A stretch of 64,000 nt of DNA, taken from contig OY811972.1 of the NCBI GenBank assembly GCA_963681505.1, positions 13,620,190 through 13,684,189 of the forward strand, written 5' to 3'. The stretch is from Eunapius fragilis. Lineage: Eukaryota > Porifera > Demospongiae > Spongillida > Spongillidae. Numbering within the stretch: the stretch's first letter is position 1; each line of letters begins with the position of its first letter. Position numbers and translations under genes: made by a program. Shown here piece by piece: positions 54,177 through 64,000 of the stretch. The notes beneath the pieces are model-generated. The model ran no database searches. It had not been told where the DNA came from and saw only the letters and a program-made list of their open reading frames with translations.

Positions 54177-56883
54177 TCAATCCGAGCACGAGTTGTAGAG
54201 AAGCCTGTTGGCGGTTTTAGGTAACCGACGACTGAGACCTCTTAAAACGTTCATTGTTGCCCTGTGAGGGACCAATAGATAAATATGCTTCACGCGGACG
54301 GACAACCTAACGAACTTTCCAATCAAATCATTTTTCATATCGGCTGGACTTATAGTCGAAGCAGACGAGCCCAGAAGGATTGCAATGACTCCGCTCTGCA
54401 GTGGACGTGGGTGTAGGGTTAAATGGTGACAAAAACAAACGCACGTACCACGTGAGGCGCAGCCATAGAAGTTCCTACAGGAAGAGCGGCAGAATGTTTA
54501 TTACGAAACGCATGCATGCCTATATGTACCTGTCATTGACACAGAACCGCCTGTGTCTGAAACAGAGGCAATGTCTACTCCCTTTGTTGGAACAAAGTAA
54601 AGCATAAAGATTATACTTCGTTGCGTAATGCATTTATAATTGTTGCATATTTGTGATCAATCAACGTTAAGGCATGCATGCACACTCACCGGGGCAAAGA
54701 TAGAGACACAAGCGCCATAGTTGGAGTCCACGTAGGTCCAATCGTATTCATCGCTGGCCCCCACCGTGATGCTATATTGTGCCCAACCACACAGACAGAA
54801 AATGCATATTACGCCATGGTTTAGTGCATACACCGTACTGCTCGAGCAGAAAATATTGATGTAACGAATCTGCTTACCCGTCCGGGGCATACGCAGGAGA
54901 CGTGGAGCACGAATCTACCGCATTGTTTCCAGCTGCAGACACCACGTGTATGCCCTATTAAGTTATAACAAAGCAAGATAATTATAACAGTTTATTTTTT
55001 TAATTTTCATTTTCAGGCTTACATTCTTTACAGCAGCGGCAACAGCATCAGCAATGGACTGGATTTTAGCCCTGAAGTTTAGTGACATGCTGTGCATGGA
55101 GCACACACGTTGCATGCATGTAACAAGTACTCTTTCGCATATAATAATGTGAATACTTTATCACATTCTTCGCTTTTTTGTTCTGCTGTACATAATTGAT
55201 ACCAGACAAGAGTGCACTGAAGCCATGGTGGAATATAGAGAGATGAAATATGCAATAATGTCAGTTGGTGTTGTGATTAGTTCATGATATGCACAAGTGT
55301 TCTTTTCACTTACTCTACAGTAACTCGGTTATTAGCGTCAATCACTCGAACGTCCACAGCGAAGGCTCTCTTAGCGACTCCATAAGGGGTTGACATAATT
55401 GTGCCTGAGGAAGACAGAGACAATGTCGGACACTGTATGATCTGGTAGCCTTTCGTAGTTTGATTAGTGCGTATACCTGCCACGTGGGTCCCGTGTCCTA
55501 AAGGGTCGTCTTTTAGAGCTGGAGTGCTAACAAAGTCTGCTCCCTATATAGAATTCATTGACATAATCGCGGGTCAAGAATCAGTCATTGTTCAAAAATT
55601 GTACATTGTAGTTCGCACCAATTGAAACAATGCATGCTGCATCCAGAAGTTTTTGCTCCTACACCTAACCAGTTCAACGATTGCTCGCATGAATAAGTAA
55701 TGACTCTTGTGTAAGTATTATATATATATATATTTATATATATATAAAATTACTTCTGCATATTTAACGTGATGTAATTTGTGCCGATTTTGGTTATACA
55801 AAGATGTTGCTAACATGCTCCTAATAGCTAACTTACAAAGGACACTCTACCACCAAAAGCAGGAAGGGTGTCCTTTATGCCACTGTGCAAGAGGAGAATC
55901 AAATAGGATAGTAAATTCCATTCGCAATAATGAGCGAGCTCTAAGGCTTGTTCCACCTACCTGTCAAGGACGAATACATGCACATCTTCGCCTCCTGTAG
56001 CTGAGGCGTAATGAAAACCTATAAACCTTATGCAACTCATTTATGGCTTCGTCCGCCTACCATCATGGATGTATCCTGTCGGAAGAGGTAATTGTCTTAC
56101 TGTAATTCGCTTCAGCCCCTGCTTGCGAGAATGAGATACAAAGGATAGTTCTAACATGTTTCACTGAAGCGTTATACAAAGCGTTGTAGCATTGAATAAG
56201 CCACTTAGACTACACATAAATAATTTCAACAACGTACCCATAAATCTGTATCAAGTCCGGTACATGTTGAAGAATGCACGGTGTCAGTGCTCGTTTCAAA
56301 GTGGAGGTCATTCAGCTGTTGCCCTTTTTCAAGATTCAGTTGGAACCTTTGATTCCGTTCAATGTATTTCACGCTCTTAAACGAGCGCACGTGATCTAGC
56401 AGCCTGCATGTTTAAGCGTATGCGCATATACACGCGTTTCATTGCTGACGCTGATTTTAGCTATCGCCAACACAATCTCCACTCACTCGTCGCTCATCTT
56501 CGCAAAGTAGGCCCTCATGCCCCCTGCAAGGTATGGTCTCACGAACGGTCGTTCATCCTTGGATAACTCAACTCCCATGGCCTGTGCCTCAAGCATGACC
56601 TTTTTGGTCATATACGTGACATGAGCTCGCGCTGTGGGCCGGGAAGAAATGAACAAACAAAAGAAAAAAAAAAACGTGCCTTCGTCCTCTGAAAGATGGT
56701 CTTGCAACTGGACAATGTACTCTCCTTCCAGCGCATTTGTGGCGTCTTCACCCAGTAAAGGTGCTGGAGAGTAAGTAACACCATGGTATCCAAGAACACA
56801 TGAAGCAGGCGGCGCATACCCAGCTTAGAGCAATATCCACCAGCAACAACCAGAAGTAGACCAAGAAATGCTGCTCGCCTCAT
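54177..56883 (-). CDS. Secreted proteinase-K-like subtilase (peptidase S8A) precursor
   Basis: Reconstructed from splice sites as exons 56883-56820, 56763-56680, 56631-56487, 56373-56238, 56118-56061, 56000-55961, 55882-55837, 55543-55477, 55404-55314, 55216-55165, 55089-55023, 54954-54878, 54771-54690, 54581-54530, 54474-54449, 54395-54307 and 54261-54177 (TGA), about 420 residues. Signal peptide MRRAAFLGLLLVVAGG and an I9 propeptide (GEYIVQLQDHLS ... MRAYFAKMSD ... VKYIERNQ) precede the catalytic domain: Asp in VFVLDSG, His in GHGTHVAGT, oxyanion Asn in AAGNNA, Ser in GTSMAAPHV; the end is NRLLYNSCSD. All junction phases agree except exon 10 to 11, which is out of step. Several exons are tiny (26-58 nt), the first intron is 56 bp, and intron 2 appears GC-AG. 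Confidence 0.85.
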
Positions 56884-56920
56884 TTTGTTGCTTGATTCTC
56901 ATCTCTATCTGCTGCAATGT

Positions 56921-56930
56921 TATTTATATA
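56921..56930 (-). promoter_or_regulatory. TATA box of the subtilase gene
   Basis: TATATAAATA on the minus strand, 38 bp upstream of the ATG at 56883. This predicts a 5' UTR of only about 10 nt. Confidence 0.6.
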
Positions 56931-57140
56931 GGGACTCGATCCCATAGGGTAGTTTCAATGGTTTCGACCGTGCAGTTAACCGATTACCACCGGGATACGC
57001 ATATCTGCGTCAAAAATGTGTTTACCGTTGCCAATGAATTCTTTACACCCCTTTGAAAAATTGCACCAATTAGAGGTAACGCATGTTCACGACTTCAAAT
57101 TATATTTTTGAAACCCCTGCTACCTAAGATTCCTCTGCTG

Positions 57141-57212
57141 CAGGGCTGCCAACGGCCAGCCGGCCTGACAGGCCAGAGACCTGGCCTGACCTGTCAGGCA
57201 GGATCAGGCCCC
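57141..57212. mobile_element. hAT-like terminal sequence
   Basis: CAGGGCTGCCAACGGCC resembles a hAT end (CAGGG...), followed by nested inverted GGCCTGACAGG / CCTGTCAGGC motifs. It lies downstream (minus strand) of the hAT transposase remnant. The partner end was not found. Confidence 0.45.
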
Positions 57213-57401
57213 CTCATTGTGCCAATACATTCATATAGTATATGACTGATTTGTACATGTACTCGACAGATCAAGCTTACTTCTTGTTCAGATATTACTG
57301 TAATGGTGAAGATGATATGTCGATTAAGAAATAATACTAAATCATACTGCATGAGATGCGAATAAATATGGTACATTTTATTATTTATAGCACATTGAGC
57401 A

Positions 57402-57626
57402 TTAGCATTGGCTTATTTCTTTCGAAGCATCTATGCATTGTGCTTTAGCATAATTGATGCCTCCAGCCGTTGGGGAAGTACATGCAGGCTCGTTCGCTGG
57501 AATAGCCAGGTACATTCGAGCAAGCTTTGCAATAGTGGGAAACTGTGTGTTGTGCATTTTACACCATTCCAAACGTTCTAAAGAGCCATGACATCTACTG
57601 CTCTGATCTCCGAGAGTCAAAGCCAA
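57402..57626 (-). pseudogene. hAT transposase C-terminal dimerisation region, remnant
   Basis: 74 codons containing LEWCKMHNTQFPTIAKLARM, YLAIPANEP and AGGINYAKAQC. These match the hAT C-terminal pattern W...FP.LA.LAR..L.IPA..A.SE..FS.AG. The SE/FS part is eroded and nothing of the catalytic core is visible upstream. Confidence 0.65.
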
Positions 57627-57629
57627 GCA

Positions 57630-59479
57630 TCCTTTAAAGTTAACTGTTAATTGCGAAGACTGTTACACACATGCCCATTGTCGTTCAATGTGTCTAGACA
57701 AGGTGGAGTGTTCCCTGGAGAACGGCCTGTGGCAGTAATCACATCACGCTTTATCTGCTCCTTTGATGTACAGTAGCGGCTCGCAATTTGCATGCCCCAT
57801 TCATAGTGATGTTGTTAGGTTAGGTGTTTGTGTTCCTAGTAGCGATCGCTAGTACCACCGCTAATGAGTTCACGTGGTGATGGTACTCATTAGAAGGTGG
57901 TTTATGTCAACTATAACCCTGTTGATATCCTCCCAGCAGATATTAACTGCATGCAAACGCGCCTTACCTTCATATTCCCTTTGGTTCGAATGAAAACAAA
58001 CTTCCCTGTACACACCTCACCCTTATACATAAAGGCTGGCTCTAGATGGGCAGCTGACGACAGATTGGCAGGTTGCGTATAAATGCCAGCTCCAACACCT
58101 TGGTGTGATACAGACAACATAAATGGCATGATTGAGATGAATTGACAAGCACATAAACCTCCTACATATGCATGATGTGCACAAAAGGTATGTGCATCTT
58201 GTTCAAGTGCCGGCCTGCATACAATATGATGTGACCTGCATACTATATGAGTGAAGGAATTACAGGACAATACAACAGCACCTTACCAAGCATCATGATC
58301 TACATGCTTCTCAGATGCCTGTCCCCAGCTGAGGATGCACATGTCATCTAAATGAATTACCCTGTACCACCAAACCAATCACAGTTAGCCATGGGAGCAG
58401 CAATGGCTATGAATCTGAGGAAGCTCAAGGGCACTGGGCGAATACCTCAGGTTGAGAGGATCAAGATTGATAAGGATGTACTTGAAATATTAACTCGCTG
58501 TAAGGTTCAGAATGTCTACATTTGGTGCATTAAGGGATAGGAGTTTAGTTAATCCTAATCCCAACATACTGCATGATAACTCATCTTTGTTTTGGCAATG
58601 AGCACACCATTTTCAGCTGTGCCAAGCTTGGTGAAAAGGAAAAGGTACAGTGTGTGGAGTGATGACTTTATTTAATGCTCATGCATTTACTACACATGTC
58701 AATGGATATGATGGTGATTTCGTACGACAAATGTGTATGGTTCCATACAATTTGCAGCATTACATTTCAAGAATTGGACATCATATTTTGGACAGCCTTG
58801 CCAACCATTCATACAGAGAACACAGATCAGTTGCGTTTAGCTCTCTGCATTTTTATTCACAGATGGATGTTGCAGACAAATGACTGTGCATGGAGTATGA
58901 TCAGGTGAGACTGGCTGCCACTGGGATTTAAACTACACGTAATGCTGCTCCTTTGTATGTGTAGAACCATACACACTTGAGATTAGCTCTGTATTTGCAT
59001 CAACTAATCTAAAACAGTACATATACAGTTGAGCATGCATGGCATGACATTCAATTATAAGTCGCGAAGCTGTTGCTTAGGCTTACTCACTCCTATACCG
59101 GCTGTAAACATGCATTCCCTTACCACCTTCATAGTGTCTCATCTTGCCACTTGTAGGCAAAGCCACGATTGCTGTCATGTTTAAATCTTCAGCTGAACTA
59201 AAAAATGAGCATAACTACAGTTGTGCGCTGTTGCTCGAGTTCTGCCAGAGGTCACGTTGATGATCGAAGCATTGCATATAAACTTTCCTGTGGCCCAGTC
59301 CTTACAATCTATTGAGATAGGGTTTCACTGCCGCTATCAAGGCCTCCTGTACTGCATTAACTAGTGAGACACACCCACCCATAATCAGAGCACTTGGTGT
59401 CATTTAAAGTAGGTTTCTGGATCACAGTGGCCACAGTGCCATTGCAATCCAGTAGGTACATCACACCTACAACATACCC
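57630..59479. other. No gene recognised
   Basis: Short frames at 57911-58270, 58352-58540 and 58650-58908 have no recognisable domain or splice context. A local inverted pair (CTAATGAGT / ACTCATTAG) is at 57860-57893. Confidence 0.4.
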
Positions 59480-59700
59480 GTCCAGTGCATACAACAGTAC
59501 ATACAACACACTTATATTCTTATGAGCACACCAGTCCAGTACATAAAACTCACTTGTCTAGAACTTTCTATACACCAGACCAACACATCAGTCCAGTACA
59601 TACAACACATGAGTCCAGTACATACAACACACCAGTCCAGTACATGCTTGTAACACGCCAGTCCTGTACATTCAACACACCAAACCATGCAGCACATACC
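59480..59700. repeat. Degenerate 20-25-bp tandem repeat
   Basis: About nine degenerate copies of CAGTCCAGTACATACAACAC with irregular spacing. No CRISPR-like constancy of spacers. Confidence 0.7.
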
Positions 59701-60222
59701 AGTCCAGTTAATGCGTTCTTAATCCTGTGTTAGTACGGACGAGTGTAAAGAGCTCACAGTGTATAAAAATAGAATGAAATATTGATGCGGCAATAAGTTC
59801 TGAAAAATGGGAAGGACGTGGGTTTAGCTTGGAAGATATGTGGGTTTGGAATTGATGCTAGTTTATAGTCGTTATATTTTATACACCACAAACCTGGTTT
59901 TGTCATAAAAACGTCCCATATACTAGGAGTATTCTTTCACACATTAAAACACACATGCACCACACACACAAATACCAATACATAAATAAACAAAGAAACA
60001 TGCGCACATACACATACACAAAGAAACACACACACACATACACACACATACACTCATAAATGCACCGAAATACACACATACTAAAATACACATGACTAAC
60101 AACAGCCTTAGTCTTACGTTCTGGCACAACACAATACTTTGTTTTGAATCATGTGCCTTCAGGCTCACTCAATCTGTCATCAGCATGCAGCGCCACCTTT
60201 GGGAGGGATAGAAAGATGGAAG

Positions 60223-60451
<229 letters not shown>

Positions 60452-60512
60452 GTGTGCATATTGCATACAGCGTGGTAACTTTATACTTTGGCAGTGGGGT
60501 GGGGAAGTTGGA

Positions 60513-60535
60513 GGGGGGGGGGGGGGGGGGGGGGG
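60513..60535. repeat. G homopolymer (23 bp)
   Basis: Uninterrupted G run shortly after the GA microsatellite. Confidence 0.95.
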
Positions 60536-60925
60536 TAGAACAATAGGCCTGAATGTCAAAGACTAGCTGGTATTTACAATTACTGCTCAATAACTTCAAA
60601 TTAATTCCATTTTAATTGCGCTTCGTTAATAAATTCTTATACTGAGGTGGATGCACAAATAACAAAACTCGGACTTTCGCCGTGACATATACCAAGGCAG
60701 TCTATTAAACTTAAGCGCTACCCCCTATAGCCTTGGGAACCCTTGCAATGCAGTAGTTCTCTATCAAGATATGTATGGCTACCGTTTTATTTTATTGTAC
60801 GCTTTAAGTGCTGTGACGTCACGTTGAGAACCTCATAGCAGGGCCTGTACTTTAATAACATAACCCTTGTTGTGTGGAAGTCCTGGTAGCATATCATGCA
60901 TGTAGTGATGTATATTCAGGGTCTG

Positions 60926-60926
<1 letters not shown>

Positions 60927-60990
<64 letters not shown>

Positions 60991-61046
60991 CGTGCATGTA
61001 CGCGGGTGTGTGTGTGTGTGTGTGCGTGCGTGTGCGCGGGTGTGTG

Positions 61047-61141
<95 letters not shown>
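60927..61141. repeat. (TG)n microsatellite, about 215 bp
   Basis: Near-pure TG with CG and CATGTACG interruptions; the longest TG tract in the window. Confidence 0.95.
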
Positions 61142-61143
<2 letters not shown>

Positions 61144-61265
61144 ATGTTGCATGCTCATATAAAGTTTCTTGACCACATCAAATCAGCAGCGGTCATGTTG
61201 TGTAAACAGGTCCCAAATTGTAGCCAGGCAGAGCTAACTGCAGACTCGGAAGAAAAAAATTGACT

Positions 61266-61480
61266 AGCTGCTCTCGGATTTGCAATGTGGGGACTAGTTG
61301 CCAAATTTTGTGTAGTTTTTTGCAACTTAAGTACCTATATCCGCATTTCCACATTAATTATGCAAGGTTTCCAGCTGCTCTCGGATTTGCAATGTGGGAA
61401 CTAGTTGCCAAATTTTGTTTAGTTTTTCGCAACTTAAGTACCTATATCCGCATTTCCACATTAATTATGCAAGGTGGTTT
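61266..61480. repeat. Two-copy tandem duplication, 107-bp period
   Basis: Units starting AGCTGCTCTCGG at 61266 and 61373 differ at only a few positions. Both end in ATTATGCAAGG. Confidence 0.9.
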
Positions 61481-61648
61481 CCAATGTCCATTCATCATTT
61501 CCTTATTCAGTCATCAATAGTTACCAAATGAAATGATATTTTCCTTACCTGCTCACGGATTTCATGAGAGTAACAATATTCTTCAGAGCTTAGGGCCTTC
61601 AAGTTCCACTTCCCTTGTATGGTTAGTGAGATACACCCCACATTCAAT

Positions 61649-61778
61649 CAGGGGCGGATACAGACAGGCGTGGTTATAGGATATAATCGGATATATCGAC
61701 GTAAATTTTTATTTTACGTACAAGTTTCCGATAATATTCTGTTTACCGTACAACCACGCCTGTCTGTATCCGCCCCTG
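61649..61778. mobile_element. hAT-type MITE with 8-bp target duplication
   Basis: 130-bp element with ends CAGGGGCGGATACAGACAGG and the exact complement, flanked on both sides by CATTCAAT (61641-61648 and 61779-61786). CAGGGG ends and an 8-bp duplication indicate hAT mobilisation. Confidence 0.9.
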
Positions 61779-61865
61779 CATTCAATGTGCCTACCACGAT
61801 CATCACGTGCCACCCTATCGTCATCAGCCGTGCCCAGACCTGGTTGTTTTTGATGTTGTATATTA

Positions 61866-62151
61866 ACAAGTAAATAAAAACATTCTCTACGAGAAAGTTG
61901 GTGGGATATAGGATTTGATTATGACATTGGTGGTGTAAAAAGCAAGGAAACAAGGTCTTATCAGAAGGGAAAATGTCATAGTCCTATATTTAGCACATTT
62001 CTAGGACATGTGTTGTTTGTGTGCTAAATATAGGACTATGACATTTTCCCTTCTTATAAGACCTTGTTTCCTTGCTTTTTACACCACCAATGTCATAATC
62101 AAATCCTATATCCCACCAACTTTCTCGTAGAGAATGTTTTTATTTACTTGT
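61866..62151. mobile_element. Hairpin MITE, TTTAGCAC-type family, complete copy
   Basis: 286-bp near-perfect hairpin. The ends ACAAGTAAATAAAAACATTC and its complement are joined by a roughly 20-bp loop between TTTAGCAC and GTGCTAAA. It defines the family found at 4147, 42232, 52285 and 63446. Confidence 0.9.
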
Positions 62152-62193
62152 TTTCTTTATTTTTTTTCATACCCATTTAATTATACAAGACAT

Positions 62194-62326
62194 TAGTCTC
62201 GTACCCAGACCGTCTATGACGTAAGCGATTATCGCTGTAAACAGTATAATCACTACGTCCATACGTATGGACGTAGTGTTTACAGCGATAATCGCTTACG
62301 TCATAGACGGTCTGGGTACGAGACTA
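62194..62326. mobile_element. TAGTCTCG-type hairpin MITE with 9-bp target duplication
   Basis: 133-bp perfect hairpin (TAGTCTCGTACCCAGACC ends) flanked by identical 9-mers ACAAGACAT (62185-62193 and 62327-62335). Nine-base duplications are typical of Mutator-like elements. Confidence 0.9.
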
Positions 62327-62886
62327 ACAAGACATAGGAGGCTGATAGTCGATTGTTTATCAAAGTATTATATTATATAAAAGCGAGTCCTCCAGCCGAT
62401 TCTGAAGCTATTGGTGAAATTTTCATCGCTTAGAAATGTTCCTGTCCTGAGTTATGCGTGGGCAAGAAGAAGGAGAAGAAGAAGAAGACGACCCGCCCCT
62501 TGTTCCGAGACTGGGTACGAGGACGGGCAGTACACTCTTGTTCTCAACAACCACGCGGTTCAGCGACATGAAACAAAAACGAAACTACTCATTTTTGACT
62601 TCTAGATCGATTGCTAAAACAAGCTACACGACCCGATCGTCGGGAGTGTTGTTACAGACGGGTCGCGTTTTTTTAATGACATTCATAGTCGGGGTCAAAT
62701 CCTATATGGAAGTTTCTAACGAAACTTCCGATGACCAACACAACAGACTTACTAGCACGACCTCTTGTAAGAGTGGGCACTAATTAGGATAATATGTTGC
62801 AAAGACGGAGGTGGCGATTGCACAGAGAAGTCTGCCACTCATAGAATCAACACTGGATTGCCTGGGCATAACGACCAATTTGTCTT

Positions 62887-62997
62887 CTTACAGAAGCATC
62901 TTGCCAGTCTCAGAGTCATAGGTTAGCATGAATGTGACACGTACATTCATGCTAGCATAGCTAGGGGACTCTGAGACTTGCGAGATGCTTTTGTAAG
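62887..62997. mobile_element. Foldback element
   Basis: CTTACAGAAGCATCTTG and CAGTCTCAGAGTC pair with GACTCTGAGACTTG and CGAGATGCTTTTGTAAG. The centre contains GCATGAATGT / ACATTCATGC. Confidence 0.75.
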
Positions 62998-63445
62998 TAC
63001 TCTTACTTTGCCCAGTGGCTATATCTATAGCTCTTATGAGCTAGTGCTTGTCTAATTAACCTATTCGATCGTACACTGCTCTACTTACTGCCTAAACTTA
63101 AACGGTGCAGTGGTCGACATGCAACCGCTATGCTAAGTCACCATACTTGCATGCAAAAAAAAAAAAAAACCTTTTTTTATTTGCCGGGATGAAATTGCGC
63201 TGTGGCTTTTATTGCAAGCAGTGCTTATCCATGATCCAACCTATATTACTATAACGACCAGTCCCACCCTAGTTGTTTATAATAAGACAGTACTGCATGG
63301 AAATAATGCTTACGTATACGTTATAATGCAGGCGATGGCTTTCGTTGCTAGGAGTACTTATTCAACCTATAAAACCACAAACAAATGCCACAGCTTGTCC
63401 TATTTAAAACAAGGCCTTAGTTTTTTGTCGTTGCAAGAATTGAAA

Positions 63446-63652
63446 GCAAAGGTGGTGTAAAAAGGAGGTGAACAAGGTTTTGAGAAATAGATAATGAGAC
63501 AAAAATCCTATATTTAGCACTTCTTTTGGTTCTGTTACATGAACATGTGCGGAGGATTTTTGTCTCATTTTCCTTTTCTCAAAGCCTCTTTTTTACACCA
63601 CCTTAGCCTCCTATTCCTATATCCTAACGAGAATGTTTTTCTTTACTTGTTA
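63446..63652. mobile_element. Hairpin MITE, TTTAGCAC-type family, partly eroded
   Basis: Arms GGTGGTGTAAAAAGGAGG and TTTTTTACACCACCTTAGCC, inner CAAAAATCCTATATTTAGCAC. The right core has lost the TTTAGCAC complement. The outer right end ATGTTTTTCTTTACTTGT is kept. Confidence 0.85.
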
Positions 63653-64000
63653 CAATGCATGAACGGAATAATGCTTGAAATAAACAAGGTATCATATCCA
63701 GAAATGGCCCATACATAGGCGGTCATCTTGCTTCTTTTTTCAAATTGAATTTTAAACCAGTCTATAATGTACTATAAATCGGTCCGATTATCGTATATGT
63801 ACTTCAAAAAATTGTGGCATTAACCATTCCGTAAATAAATTCAAGACAAAATATTAATTTCTACCGCGCATAATTTATTCATAAAGTCTGTCATTGCGTA
63901 ATCCATTCAATAAAATTTTTAAGAATGGCGGGAGCTAGCTCACGAGACCTATAGGATGTCTATACTTTTTATAATTATGCCAATACATTTTTAATAAATG

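Noticed and set aside
59480-59700. CRISPR-like array
   Set aside because: Repeats are degenerate, irregularly spaced and without constant spacers, in a eukaryotic genome.

Overview
The window is eukaryotic and most likely from an invertebrate metazoan. Genes carry short introns (roughly 55-850 bp) with GT-AG borders. There is a single-exon 7TM receptor, a family of cysteine-rich single-pass membrane proteins, TATA-driven small genes, and a dense mix of DNA transposons, Ty3/gypsy elements, hairpin MITEs and microsatellites. A sponge or another early-branching animal fits this style, but no marker in the window proves it. No RNA genes or CRISPR arrays were found. All calls come from reading the sequence; no database search was possible.

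0-8 kb: a tandem segmental duplication (350-4120 and 4461-8075), each unit carrying one three-exon gene on the minus strand for a secreted-type, 14-cysteine ectodomain plus one transmembrane helix. Three more paralogues follow at 15.3-16.9 kb (plus), 20.0-21.1 kb (minus) and 26.9-28.1 kb (minus). All share phase-1 introns around the ectodomain exon and a C-x-C-x3-NCT ending that recalls Ly6/uPAR or receptor three-finger domains. This five-gene array is the best candidate for an undescribed system.

8-30 kb: the array is interspersed with decayed gypsy and RecQ-like fragments, foldback elements, an R2-type (restriction-like endonuclease) non-LTR retrotransposon with an intact 567-codon ORF and poly(A) tail, and a THAP-bearing DNA transposon relic. 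A 200-N gap flanked by an identical 41-bp sequence is probably an unclosed overlap.

29.5-42.0 kb: a retrotransposon block. A GMR1-like Ty3/gypsy element with intact LTRs and 5-bp target duplication carries integrase upstream of reverse transcriptase. It is inserted beside a decayed gypsy integrase followed by an OTU-like protease domain. A second, canonical-order gypsy element follows.

42.8-43.9 kb: an orphan class-A-like GPCR. 44.7-52.1 kb: a SAP-domain transposon companion, then a 5.9-kb DNA transposon with terminal inverted repeats, GATTTC subterminal arrays, a transposase, and a Ulp1-like protease plus PHD finger.

54.2-56.9 kb: a complete secreted proteinase-K-like subtilase in about 17 small exons, reconstructed here from splice sites. 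57-64 kb: a hAT remnant, long GA and TG microsatellites, a 107-bp tandem duplication and several well-preserved MITEs with clear target site duplications.
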